This document shows, in pieces, positions 1 through 10,099 of a stretch of DNA of 64,000 nt. The notes below the pieces were generated by a model. It was not told the DNA's origin. It saw nothing but the letters and a program-made list of their open reading frames with translations, and searched no databases. The position numbers and the translations under genes were made by a program. The DNA lies in assembly GCA_002205965.3 (NCBI GenBank), contig NADL03000557.1, positions 157,895-221,894 on the forward strand, written 5' to 3'. The stretch is from Kappaphycus alvarezii (taxonomy: Eukaryota > Rhodophyta > Florideophyceae > Gigartinales > Solieriaceae). How positions within the stretch are numbered: the stretch's first letter is position 1; the number at the start of each line of letters is the position of its first letter.

Positions 1-1
1 A

Positions 2-1027
2 GCCACAGCTGCATTCTGTTCTTCCGTTCAGAACTCCCCCGTGGCGACCGCTCTGGCCCCTTCTCTGCAAAATGACCCTCAGTTTCGTTCCGTTCTGCAG
101 ATCTTGACCTCTCTTGCGGCCCCTTCCCCACCAACTTCTCCTGCTACTGAATCGGACCAATCTCCCAATCCTTCTCCTCTGCCTCCCGCCGGATACTACC
201 TACGCGCGGCGATAATGCCCCAAGCGGCCACAAAACCCCTCCGCCGTCTCCCTTTCCTGGGCCGCCAAGGCCTCACCCAACATGGTGACCTTTCAGCTGT
301 TTGGATCTGCGCCAAGTTTGCGGCCGCGTCCGCCGAGCTACTCGCAGGCTTTTTGGCGGAAACACCAAGCGAGTTGTCGTCGTCACGTCTCCTCCGGACT
401 TTCCTGTACACGATCCGTCCGCTTTCCGCCGAGCCATCACACAAGGTAGTTTTCCCGGCTCCTGTTCCATTATTTGCTCCTCTTCCCCTCATGCCTTCAT
501 GGTGTGCGCTGCCGAGCGGGATTTGACGTCTTTGCCTCCCGCCTATACCGCCTTCCGAATTTTGACTAAGACATCGGACAACTACGACCCTCCTGAACTC
601 GTGTTTTCCGAAATCATGGACATCTCTTCAGACCTGTCTCCTGCGCAGCTCCGCGGCGTCCTTCCTGGCCTTCGACAGGAAATCGAACGCCTGGAATCTC
701 CGTCCTGCCAGTGGTATCCGGCTCCTGCTTTTGCCCAATCCATCCGCGAAATGGAATCCGCAGCTTACCAGACTCTTTCTGCCGACCACACCTTTGCCCG
801 GGACATGCCTCCCCTCGCACCCCCTTCGGTTCCCGCTGTCCACTCCAAGCGCCGTCGCGCCCGTCCAGAAGTGACCGATACGGACGGTTTTACCCTGGTT
901 GCACGTCGCGGCCCTGGGCCCGCGACCTCTTCTGCTCCTAGCTCCCCGTTCCCCGCAGGCTGACGGTCGGTTCTCTATCCTCGAATACGTCCCAGTTCCG
1001 GAATCAATGACCGATAATGACCAGTAG
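2..1027 (+). pseudogene. LINE L1 ORF1 protein, frame-shifted, 5' truncated by window
   Basis: This encodes the first protein of the LINE, presumably an RNA-binding partner of the RT; that role is inferred only from its position. Reading starts in frame from base 2, shifts near base 315, and shifts back near 955, ending at TAG 1025-1027. Conserved blocks shared with L2, L3 and L5 are NDPQFRSVLQIL near base 80, LGRQGL near 265, FPGSCSI near 460, CAAERDL near 505 and KTSDNYDPP near 570. The protein ends ILEYVPVPESMTDNDQ. No zinc knuckle or known ORF1 fold is recognisable. A basic patch SKRRRARP lies near base 845. Confidence 0.75.
1017..1027 (+). promoter_or_regulatory. ORF1 stop / ORF2 start overlap (ATGACCAGTAG)
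   Basis: The ORF2 start codon (1017-1019) lies just before the ORF1 stop codon (1025-1027) in the string ATGACCAGTAG. The same string occurs in L3 at 10676-10686, and L2 has the tighter ATGA overlap at 5920-5923. Translation coupling by termination and reinitiation is known for the LINE SART1. Applying it here is inference from the conserved geometry. Confidence 0.5.
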
Positions 1028-3806
1028 GATTGCTTCTGTCCCTCCTACTGCCCTTACTTTCCCTGTTCTTTTCAGGGCTTCAATACACGTTCTTCCGTGC
1101 ATCCCTCGCCCCGTTCAAGCAGCGGCTTACGACCTCTATTTTGCCTCCCTGAGCCGTGTCATCGCTGCTCCATCTGATGCACATCGTCATCGTGCCCTTC
1201 TCGAACTTGTCGCCCTCCCCAATTTCGTATTTCGACGCAATCATCCTCGCTTCCATCGCTCGAGCCGCTCTGAAAACTGCTCCAATCTTGCTGACCGCAT
1301 TCGTATCGCATCTTCCGGTCTCTTCGATGACCTCTTCACTGAAGCCCTCTCCCTCTTCAGGGCTTCCCACCCCCTTGCTACTCATGCCGACGCCTCTCCT
1401 TTCCCATCTACGCTCCAGCGCAGCCGCCGCTTACTGCACCGTGGCGGTCCTTCCCGCGCCACAGCAGCCTTACTGCAAGATACCCCACCTGTTGTGCCCT
1501 CGGAAGACAATCTCCGCAGACTCAAATCCCTTCACCCCACGCCCGCGTCCCCCGTTCAGCCCCTTCCTACTCTCGCCTTCCCCCTGCCGTCAAGTTTTCC
1601 GTTTCGGATGTTCGTAGAGCCATCCATAGCCTCGGCCCGTCCACCTCCCTGGGGATCTGATGGCCTTTCCCCGGTCTTTCTCCGTATGTTGCTTCGACCT
1701 GCGGGGGGGGTGCATCCCGCCCATGACTGTCTTTATGTGCTGACCAATTTTGTTAACATGTGTTCAAACGGCGAACTACCGGACCCGTGCCGGGCCTACT
1801 TCTGCGGGGGCCGGCCCACAGCCCTCCACAAGCCCAACGGTGGACTTCGCCCTATAGCTTTTGGTCTCCTCCTCCGCCTACTTATTGCCCGCCTCCTCGC
1901 TCACAAGGCTTGCTCGACTGCAGCTTCCTATCTCTTGCCTCATCAACTCGGCGTGGGCGTTAAAAGTGGGGCTGAGGCCATTGTCCACGCCGTCCGTCGC
2001 CTGACGCAAAACACCAAGTTCCAGGACCACGTATTGATCCAAGTCGATGCCCACAATGCTTTCAACAGCATTTCTCGACAACGCATTCTTCATGCCGTTC
2101 TGGACTTTGCACCTGGCATCGCGCGATGCGTTCACTACTGCGATGGGGATACCTCTTTTCTCTCATTCGGTTCATTCTCCATACTAAGCGCCGATGGCAC
2201 TCAACAGGGGGATCCGTTGGGGGCTCTGCCTTTCGCTCTCGCTCTCCATCCTCTCGTTCTCAAGTTCCAGGAGCAATTCCGGCCCCCGCTCAACGCTTGG
2301 TATGCAGACGATGGGAACTTAGAGTCAAGGACAAGCCATGGGTTCGCACTGAATATGACCAAAACCCACGTATACGGCCTCTCCTATAATCCTTCTCCCC
2401 TCACTCTTCCTTGCCCCTTCTCCACGCCCGATGGCTGTACCGTTCTCGGCTCTCCATTGGTTCCGATTCCTTCGTCAGCGCCGCATTCGACACCCGTCAA
2501 GCTGCAGTCGATCGCATCTTTTCCTGTCTTCAGTCCTTCGATGACGCCCAGATGGCCTACCACTTGCACCGTTTCTGTGCGAGCGCCTGTAAGGTTATTT
2601 ATCTGCTGCGGACTCTCTCCCCCCACCAATCTACGGCTTTGGCTTTCAGCTTCGACCGGAAGCAGCGGGAGGCTTTCGCACAGATTCATGGTCCTTGCAC
2701 CGACTCCGAATGGGAGCAAGACTGCCTTCCTATTTCCTACGGTGGTCTCGGCATTCCTCTCGCTTCTTCAATCCCTGAGTCCGCTTATGCGGCTTCGATG
2801 ATTGATGTTTTCCGCCGTTTCTCAGATCTGCTCTCCTTCTCGGGAGACCTACACTTGGAGGAAGTGCCTCGGGCCGCGATCTCTTTATTATCTACCCGTT
2901 ATCCAGATCTTTCGGCTTCCCTGTCGCCCACTTCTCTCTTTCAGCGATGTCAAACGCCGGTCCCCGGCGAACGGCTCCAGTCTTCTATCTCGTCTGAGCT
3001 TACAGTTCGACGTTTGATCGGATCTTCCGATCATCCTCTGACCGCGACAGATCTCGCCTCCTATCCGTCCGTGAGTCGTCCGCCTGTTCAGCTTTCTCAA
3101 CTTTACCGCACCCTCAACGCGGAACCTATCTGTCCTCGCAAGCTTGGATAGTCATTGTATCTCTACGCCTCGGCCGCGCGATTTTCTCTGATCATGATCG
3201 ATGTCCGGTATGTGCTCGCCGTCCCAACGACATCGCCCCGTTGCTCGATCCCCTGGGCAAACATGCCCTCACCCTTAAGTACAACGATGGGCAGACTCGT
3301 CGCCACAATGTCTTGCTTAACGCTCTCCATTGTTACTGTAAGGAGCTCGGAATTTCTGCCTCTCTTGAACATCTGCTTCCTCCCTTTCCCCCTTCGTCCT
3401 CTCCCTCGTCCGCCCTTCGCATAGATCTTTATATCCCTGCTGCATATGGCCTCGACCCGAAAAATATCGCTTTGGATGTCACAGTGGCCCATCCACAGGT
3501 CACTTCTCGCGTTTCCCAGTGTGCCCTATCTGGCGGCGCAGCTGCCTCAATGGCTGAACGTGCGAAACACACGCACTACGGTCTAGTCTGTCACACGACC
3601 GATATACGGCTTCTTCCTGTTGGTATTGATGTGTTCGGTGCCCTTGGGGCCCACGGGCGACTTTCTTCCGGCGCCTTTCTACGTTCTTTGCTGCCCGTCG
3701 AGGCACCACTCCCCAATGGGAGCTGCAATTCCTAATCACGCGCTTTGTGTTCTGCTTGCATGGGTTGCAAGCTCGTCAAGTTCTTACCAGATGCATTTCC
3801 GATTAG
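1017..3806 (+). pseudogene. LINE L1 ORF2: reverse transcriptase with C-terminal CCHC/endonuclease-like domain
   Basis: This is the replication protein of the LINE. RT motifs are in order: GLSPVFLRMLL near 1660, GGLRPIAFG near 1845, QVDAHNAFN near 2040, GTQQGDPLGALPF near 2195 and the catalytic YADD at 2301-2312. A frame change near 2470 leads into the thumb region (SYGGLGIPL near 2735). A second change near 3150 leads into CPVCARRPNDI followed by GKHALTLKY, where the last zinc ligand Cys is Leu in this copy. RIDLYIP and LDVTVAHP near 3420-3490 follow. That order resembles the CCHC plus PD-D nuclease of R2/NeSL-like elements; the nuclease assignment is inference. The stop is TAG 3804-3806. Confidence 0.8.
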
Positions 3807-4288
3807 TTTCTCTCTCATCCCCCTTCGCATGTTAGTTTCTCTGTAATCCCCCTCAGCATGTTCTCCCACATGCTTTTTCCACATCCCGTAAAGATTACAC
3901 ACAAATTGTATTGCCTCTTTGAGATCTACTGTAAGATACTCCGGGCAACAACCGACCATATCTTTCAAATATTAAATCACCCTACATTTACCCCAGATCT
4001 AAGGAAAGTGTACGTGGTCACTGTCGGTCAGACTGAATTCGAACTCATGCACCTTACAAGCTTACAGTAGGGCAATCGGTAGTGCTTTCCTCTTTAGATT
4101 CGTATGCCTGATTGTCCAATACGTTGCTACGTCCGTTAATCGGCGGCGTCTTGACCAGACCACCGATTTGGCCCTGCTGTGTAGTCCCAGGCCCTGCGCT
4201 GTATGGCGCCAGCGGTCTCCTGAGTATTGACCATTACAGGTGATGCTTTCGTAGTGCACTGTCAAATCAACAGTTGGACTACGTACAG
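3807..4288. other. intergenic, no gene; possible LINE 3'-end scrap
   Basis: No coding region is recognised. Bases about 3946-3996 resemble, at low identity, the terminal 3' untranslated segment shared by the LINE 3' ends at 23.9-26.7 kb and 46.7 kb (a CATAT...TT...CACCC...CCCC pattern). Nothing else was identified. Confidence 0.35.
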
Positions 4289-4651
4289 TCCGCCCCCGAC
4301 GCCAACCCGCCTGACGAAGATCCTGCGGCCACAGCACCGGCCCCGTATCTGCAAGCGGTCAAAGCTCCAGCGGCCCAAGCCACTGTGCGGACCCATCCTA
4401 TTCGCCGCCTTCCCTCCCTCGGTCGTCAAGGCGCTAGGCGGGCGTCGTCGAGATCGCGATGCTCAGTCAAGCCTTGACGACCGAGGGGGAAGGCGGCGAA
4501 TAAGGTGGGTCCGCACAAGGGCTTGGGCCAATGGAGCTTTGACCGCTTGCAGATCCGAAAATCCTGCGGCCACGGCACCGACCGCTTGCAGATACGGGGC
4601 CGGTGCCGTGGCCACAGGATTTTTGTCAGGTGAGTTGGCGTCGGGGGCGGA
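4289..4651. repeat. fold-back inverted repeat inside LINE L2 ORF1 sequence
   Basis: The left arm 4289-4432 is the reverse complement of the right arm 4471-4651, with a 38-bp spacer. The right arm is native ORF1 sequence read on the minus strand. The left arm is a second copy turned around, lacking about 37 bp of an internal duplication present in the right arm. The spacer continues the native minus-strand reading (LTEHRDLDDARLA), so the left arm looks like a turned-back copy rather than an independent insertion. Confidence 0.8.
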
Positions 4652-5017
4652 AGGAGAACGGGGTGCCGAAACATCAACGCCGACAAGCGCGTTAAGAATG
4701 TTCAGGACCGACCTAAACTGCGGGTTGTTCTGGAAAGACGGCTTAAGCGCGTTGAACGTACAGGTTTGCAGGGCAGATGCTAGGAAATGATCGGTTGATG
4801 CGGGGTCAGCAAGGTTCACATCTTCGTCAAGCAGTGAAGCGGACTTGACCAAGAAATCCAGCGCGGCATGTGAAAGAGCAACGACGGGGTTGTTGAGGGT
4901 GGCAGCGGAACGGTTTGTTTTCGGCGCCATATAGTGTGGTGTGACGAGGTCTGGCCCCAGGACCGACGGAGGAAAGGGACCGAAAGGGCGGGACTGCACA
5001 TGCAGGCGCGAGATCAC
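4433..5017 (-). pseudogene. LINE L2 ORF1 N-terminal part, inverted relative to the rest of L2
   Basis: This is the N-terminal third of the LINE ORF1 protein on the minus strand, head-to-head with the L2 body that starts near 5266. The likely start is the ATG at 4930-4928 (MAPKTNRSAATL); an in-frame upstream ATG lies at 5017. It shares NNPQFRSVLNILNAL with L1 (NDPQFRSVLQIL) and the LGRQGLT block, and its first 60 residues match L5 (LTDPTATASFL versus LADPASTDHFL). Reading order 5' to 3' on the minus strand followed by the plus-strand body is the layout left by 5' inversion of LINEs through twin priming. That mechanism is inference. Confidence 0.75.
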
Positions 5018-5110
5018 TCATGTAGTCGGGAGATCACAGACACGAAATAGTGTTACACAAGAGAGGAAATATTTGAAAAACAAAAAGAGAAAGCAATCAA
5101 AGCAGGAAGG

Positions 5111-5923
5111 ATGAACGCGTTTCGCGAGAAGAAACCCGCGAGCGCTTGTGCGAGACGCACGCATTGGCGGTCAGTGCGGCGGAGACGACAAGAGGGAAGG
5201 GGGATAGAGACGACAGACTTGTGCAACAATATCGGAGAGATGCGTGATAGAGGCGATGTAGTGTCAGCTTTTTTCGTTCTTGTATCTGTTCCCTCGACCT
5301 TCCAAATCCACAACCCCTCCCAGTTTCGTGCCGCCATCTCTGCCGGTGGGTTCCCTGGTTCCTGTTCGATCATCCAATCCGCCGATCCCAACCATTTCTA
5401 CATCTGTGCGGCGGAGCGCGACTTAACAACCGTCAATGCTGCATACGACTCTTATCGAACCCTAGCGCAGCATTCCGACAATTTTGACGCACCAACCCTT
5501 ACCTTCCCCGGCATACTGGATCTAGAGACTGATCTCTCGGCTGATGACCTCGTTGCAGTATGGCAAGGTCTGCGTTCAGAAATCTCTCGCTTGGAAGATG
5601 ACAAATGCAAATGGTCTCCTGCTCGATCCTTCGCCACCGCTCTTCGGGACATCGATACCAAAATAGTCGCCATACTGTCCGGTCTCCCTGGTTTCCCTGG
5701 AGCAGTCCCTCTGCCTCCCCCACCAGCAGCGGCAGGTGGATTCAAACGCCGCCGTACTCAGAATGCCCCTGTTCCGCCTCAAACGGATGGCTCGATTACG
5801 GTCGGTGCCCCCAATGCCCAATCTCCCATCCCTCCGCTCCCTACTACACCAGGCGACACCAACCCCTATGGTCTCCTTGAACACATTCCCGCCCCAGATG
5901 CCGGCATGGATCCTGACGCATGA
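5111..5923 (+). CDS. LINE L2 ORF1 protein, C-terminal two thirds
   Basis: This frame is open for 270 codons. Homology to L1, L3 and L5 starts only near 5266 (FVLVSVPS), so the first 50 codons are probably not ORF1 and the true N-terminus is the inverted piece upstream. Conserved blocks are GGFPGSCSII near 5345, ICAAERDL near 5403, DNFDAPTLTFPGILDL near 5478, GLRSEISRLE near 5570 and a basic FKRRRTQ patch near 5740. It ends LEHIPAPDAGMDPDA at TGA 5921-5923, overlapping the ORF2 start. The function is unknown; an RNA chaperone role is inferred only from being LINE ORF1. Confidence 0.7.
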   Translation: MNAFREKKPASACARRTHWRSVRRRRQEGRGIETTDLCNNIGEMRDRGDVVSAFFVLVSVPSTFQIHNPSQFRAAISAGGFPGSCSIIQSADPNHFYICAAERDLTTVNAAYDSYRTLAQHSDNFDAPTLTFPGILDLETDLSADDLVAVWQGLRSEISRLEDDKCKWSPARSFATALRDIDTKIVAILSGLPGFPGAVPLPPPPAAAGGFKRRRTQNAPVPPQTDGSITVGAPNAQSPIPPLPTTPGDTNPYGLLEHIPAPDAGMDPDA

Positions 5924-8768
5924 ATCTCCCAGCTGTAAATCAAGTTCCAGGACCATCCCAGTCACCCCTCACCTTCCGCTTCCTCCTCTCCGCCCACTTT
6001 CCTGTTCTCAGCTTTATTCCTCGCCCAGTCCAAGCCGCGCTTACGACTTATACTTCGCTGCCTTGTACCGCGTTATATCCGCTCCCTCGCTAGAGCACAG
6101 GACTCGAGCCCTTCTGGAACTTCTTGCCATCCCGAAGTTGGTTTTCCGACACAACCGCGCCCGCGCTCTTGGCCGCCGCCGCCGGGAAAATTGCTCCAGC
6201 CTTGTTGACCGCATCCGCATGGCTCTAGCCGCCTCTATGATGACCTCTTCGACGAGGCCACCTCGTTGTTCATCTCCGCCCTCCCCTCTCCGATTCCATC
6301 CCCTCCCACCCTCGCCCGCCCTGACACAGCCCTTCGCAGATGCCGCCGCTTCCTCTCCCGGGGTAGCCCTTCCCGGCCACAGCAGCCCTCCTCCAAGTCG
6401 ATCCCCCACTCTCCCCCAGCGAAGCTACCTTTCAATCCTTGGCTTCTCTCATCCCCCGCCCCCCATTCCAATCACTCCCATGCCCCCTCACGGTTTGCCT
6501 CCGGCGCTAAAGTTCTCGTCTCGGATGTCCGCCGTGCCATTCACAGCCTGGATCCGTCAACCGCTCCTGGGGCCGATGGTCTATCCCCAGTGTTCCTGCG
6601 AATGCTGCTTCGCCCGGCGGTGGGGTCACGCCCGGGAGGGATTGCCTACATGCCCTGACAAAGTTCCTTAACCTCTGTTTGAACGGCGATCTACCGGCCG
6701 CGTGCCGCCCGTATTTCTGCGGAGGCCGTCTTACTACGCTGCCGAAGCCAATCGGGGAATCCGTCCGATCGCGGTCGGGCTTCTCTACCGACGCCTAATT
6801 TCTAGGCTCACGGCACACAAAGCCACCCCTGCCATCCGCTCCTACCTTCTGCTCTATCAGGTCGGGGTAGGCGTCAAGAACGGCACCGATGCAATAATTC
6901 ATTCTGTGCGTCGTCTTTCCCAGAGATCCGAGTTCCACGATCACGTCTTGGTCCAGATCGACGCTCGCAACGCTTTCAATTGCACTTACGCCAGCGCATT
7001 CTGGAAGCCAAGCAGACACATTCCCCAGGCCTCGCACGGTGGGTACACTCTTGTTACGATGCTCCCACAGAGCTTGCTTTCGGACCCTACTATGTCCGTA
7101 GTTCCGAGGGCACTCAGCAAGGTGATCCCCTCGGTCCCTTGCTCTTTGCCCTAGCTCTCCATCTTCTCTTGCTATCGTTACAGGAGAAGTTCTCACCTGC
7201 CCTGAACGCTTGGTACGCAGATGACGGTAACATTGTTCTTCCTCGGTCCCAAGCCGCCGCTGCATCCGTTTCATCCAGCTTGAAGGAGGTCCACTAGGGT
7301 TCCAGCTCAACCTTGCCAAGACCCAAGTTTACGGCTTCTCCCCTCTCCCCTTTGGCACTTCCTTGCCCCTTTTCAACCCCCCCTGGTTTCATCGTGCTGG
7401 GATCCCCGATTGGCTCGGAAACATTTGTTTCCCAATTTTTCGCAGGCCGCCAAAACGCAGTCTACCGCATCTTCCAGTCCCTTCGAGACTTGGATGATGC
7501 TCAATTGGCTTTCCACTTACACCGCTTCTCTGCGAACGCCTCTAAGGTCATGCCTTTGCTACGTACGCTTCCCTCCACTCAATCTGCGGTACTCGCCGCT
7601 AGCTTCGATCATGAGCAGAGGGAAGCGTTCCACCAATTGCAGCTGCCCTGCCCGGATCGAGCCTGGCTCCAAGCCTCTCTCCCCTTCTCAATGGGCGGTC
7701 TAGTTCTCTTGCAAACTTCAGACATTACCGAGGCTGCTTACGCAGCATCTGTAATTGATTCTTTTGGACTTATCTCCGACCTGCTGACTCTTTCCCATGA
7801 CCGCCACCTGGAAGAGATCCCTCGGTCCGCCATCTCGCTCTTATCCTCCCACCCCCGCAGCTGTCTTCGTCGCTTACAGCTACGGCTCTTTTCGAGCGTT
7901 GTTCATAGCCGGTCCCCGGCGAAAGGCTCCAGTCTGCGATCACAACTGAACTCATGCTATCGAAGCCCGATAGGTTGTTCTTGTTCGCGGCAGCCCACGA
8001 CCGAGCACGGCTCCTCTCCGTGCGCACATCCTCCGCCTCATCTGTTTTCTCTTCGCTTCCTCACCCCCACCGCGGTACGTACATGTCCTCTTCTTCGCGG
8101 AAAGTCGCTCTGGCTCTCCGTCTCGATATCGCGCTATTCCCTGGATCTACTCGCTGTCCGGTCTGCTCCAGGCGCTCGGCCGACATCGCACCCGTCTTAA
8201 ATCCAAGTGGTCAACACGCGTTGACCTGCAAATACGAAGACGGAATGACTCGTCGTCATCACGTCCTCCGCAACGTTCTTGGCCGCTACTGCAAGGAAGT
8301 TTGGATCGTCGCCCTCGTCGAGCATTCTCTCCTCTACCAGGTTCCCAACTCGTCTGGGCATTCGGAGTCCCCCGCGCTACGAATGGACATTTACATACCC
8401 GCTGCATACGGGCTTCACAGTACCGATATCGCCGTCGACTTTACTGTTGCCCACCCTCCGCACGCCGCCACATTTCGCCAAGTACGGTTACCGCAGGCGC
8501 CGCCGCCACCCTCGTAGAGCGCGAGAAACATCGTCATTACGGCACTTACTGCAACCAAAACGATATCCTCCTCTCCCCCGTCGGGATTGATATCTATGGC
8601 GCCTTGGGCGACGACGGCAAGGGTTTTTTCTGCCGCCTTGCTTCCTTCGCTGCTTCCCGTCGCGGTTCCTCCCCTCAACAGGAGCTCCGCGACTTCGTTA
8701 CCCGTTTTGGATTTAGTCTCCAAATAATGCAGGCGCGACAGGTTCCTACCCGCCGCCCGCATCCGTAG
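5920..8768 (+). pseudogene. LINE L2 ORF2: reverse transcriptase with CCHC/endonuclease-like C-terminus
   Basis: This is the same protein as L1 ORF2, broken by several frame changes. From ATG 5920 it has IPRPVQAAL near 6020, APGADGLSPVFLRMLL near 6565, IRPIAVGLLYRRLI near 6765, QIDARNAFN near 6955, GTQQGDPLGPLLFALAL near 7110 and YADD at 7213-7224. The C-terminus is better preserved than in L1: CPVC near 8158, HALTCKY near 8215, TRRHHVLRN, then RMDIYIPAAYG near 8380 and a VTVAHP-like segment near 8440. All four CCHC ligands are present. It ends at TAG 8766-8768. It cannot be translated as one chain as written. Confidence 0.8.
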
Positions 8769-8835
8769 TTAATTTATGAATACCCTCCGCGCGCTTCTGT
8801 GCGACATTGTACAACCAATAAAGATTTACCACCAC
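8769..8835 (+). other. LINE L2 3' untranslated end with AATAAA
   Basis: A short 3' region is shared almost base for base with L6 (46999-47070). It contains AATAAA at 8817-8822 and ends in a TTACCACCAC-type string, after which the two copies diverge. This marks the 3' end of the element; no poly-A tail follows. Confidence 0.7.
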
Positions 8836-9186
8836 GTTCAGAAAACTAATCATTAAAGAGAACGCATCATATTAATTTGATACGTCCTACCCGTGTTTAG
8901 TTCCCGGTCGGGAACTTACCAAACGAGCACCTCGGACAAAGTACGTCCTGCAAACATTCGTTCGAAGCAGATATTTACATATGTATATGCTGCGTTCCTA
9001 TTACATGATATCACGGCTCTCTCAATTGCTGATGAAAACGCACAACGACGGCTGTTTGCCACAATCCTCCGAACACGAGGCAGCATACAACAAACACACA
9101 TTGCGTCAGCCCTGTTGTTTATTCCAAACTCTAGATCTCCCAATAACACTGCTGAACCACGCCCATAGTTTCACCACCAAACTCCG
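8836..9186. other. intergenic, no gene seen
   Basis: No supported coding region or RNA is present. A short perfect inverted repeat (GTTCCCG, 2-bp spacer, CGGGAAC) lies at 8901-8916 and has no assigned role. Confidence 0.4.
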
Positions 9187-9328
9187 ATGCGGCCTGCCTG
9201 ATGGCTGGCCTGAAGGTAGCCTTTTCGGGAGCGTAGCTCCTTCCCATTACTGTGTCTGCATATCTTTTTGAGTCGAATATGGTTGTCTGGAAAACTATAG
9301 GATAGATCGGATATGTCTTCCAAAAGCG
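9187..9328 (+). repeat. 5'-truncated LINE 3' end (L8 family)
   Basis: This matches the end of L8 (23890-24055): the last codons around GCGGCCTGC...GGCTGGCCTGAAGG, then a 3' untranslated tail ending GGATATGTCTTCCAAAAG. It is a short 5'-truncated copy directly abutting the L7 fragment. Confidence 0.65.
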
Positions 9329-9993
9329 AAGTGCGACGCGATGAAATCAAGGAGTTCGCATGTTTGACGACTCTGATCCGCTGCGGTGCTCTGAGTGCCA
9401 CAGGCCCATGGATCCCTTAGGAGACCATGCAGCGGACCTTTGTAACAAAGGTCTCGGGTGGACCAACCGGCACACAGCAGTTGCAAGAGTACTTGGGCGA
9501 GAGCTGTTCAAGGCAGCAGGAGTTGGCATCCAATACGAGGTAAAATACCTACTCCCTGGACTGAATGCGCGACCCGCGGATATTCTGGTGCACCCGCGGT
9601 CCGACGCACTGAACACCCGTACCCTCTCCCGGTGGCCTACGAAATCACCGTATCCTCTCCATTCTAGGAGTGCTATATGTCAATGGGAGCACGAGAAGCG
9701 CGAGCCGTTGCCAACGCAGCAGAGAAGCGGAAGAAGAGAGAACTAGCCACGAAAGTGGCTGCCATTCCTGCGAGGTCCTGCTCGGACGACCAAGGTTAGG
9801 ATGGATTTTGTGCCGCTGGCTTTTGACTCGTTAGGATCACCTTCTGAGACAAAATCGAAGGTCATAGAGAAGTACGCGGCAGCTGTCGCGTCTCACAGCG
9901 GCTGTTCTACGGGGGAGTGAAGACTCGTCTGTATCAGAAACTCAGTTACTCTATCTGGTCCACATGTGCGGTCTGTAATATGTCGTGCCCCGC
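9329..9993 (+). pseudogene. LINE L7, C-terminal zinc/endonuclease-like fragment of ORF2
   Basis: Only the C-terminal part of a LINE ORF2 remains. It reads CSEC near 9390, PMDPLGDHAADLC, WTNRH, then KYLLPGLNARPADILVHP near 9540. A frame change leads to VAYEITVSSPF near 9630. This gives CCHC followed by RPAD and an acidic residue, as in restriction-like endonuclease LINEs. After another shift, PLAFDSLGS near 9808 and EKYAAAVASH near 9870 fit the helical tail of such proteins. It belongs to a different subfamily from L1/L2. Function is assigned by motif order only. Confidence 0.6.
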
Positions 9994-10099
9994 AACACGC
10001 AGAATTTAGCCACCCTATTCAAAGTTAATTTGTTTCGACTTAAATGTGTTGCACATACAAATTAAAGAGAATCTTTTACTCTTTTTACTTATCTTGAGT

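Larger units (their letters stand above)
1..3850 (+). mobile_element. LINE L1, non-LTR retrotransposon, left end outside window
   Basis: This is a two-ORF non-LTR retrotransposon running into the window from the left. ORF1 (2-1027) is followed by ORF2 (1017-3806) with reverse transcriptase and a C-terminal zinc/endonuclease region. No LTRs are present, and no apurinic endonuclease domain is seen before the RT. The closest relatives in the window are L2 (5.1-8.8 kb), L3 (10.1-12.1 kb), L5 (58.9-59.8 kb) and L6 (46.3-47.1 kb). The copy is frame-shifted, so probably inactive as written. The 3' boundary near 3850 is approximate because no poly-A tail or target duplication was found. Confidence 0.85.

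Noticed and set aside
4035-4095. tRNA-like pieces (a TTCGAAC loop followed by a GGCAATCGGTAGTGC A-box-like string), suggesting a permuted tRNA
   Set aside because: The T-stem does not pair beyond three bases and no acceptor or anticodon stem can be built; treated as chance.
5100-5240. Minus-strand RLAQALAGFFSRN resembling the ORF1 block RVRHASRGLFWGN
   Set aside because: Similarity is weak and its position would contradict the order of the inverted ORF1 segment; probably chance.
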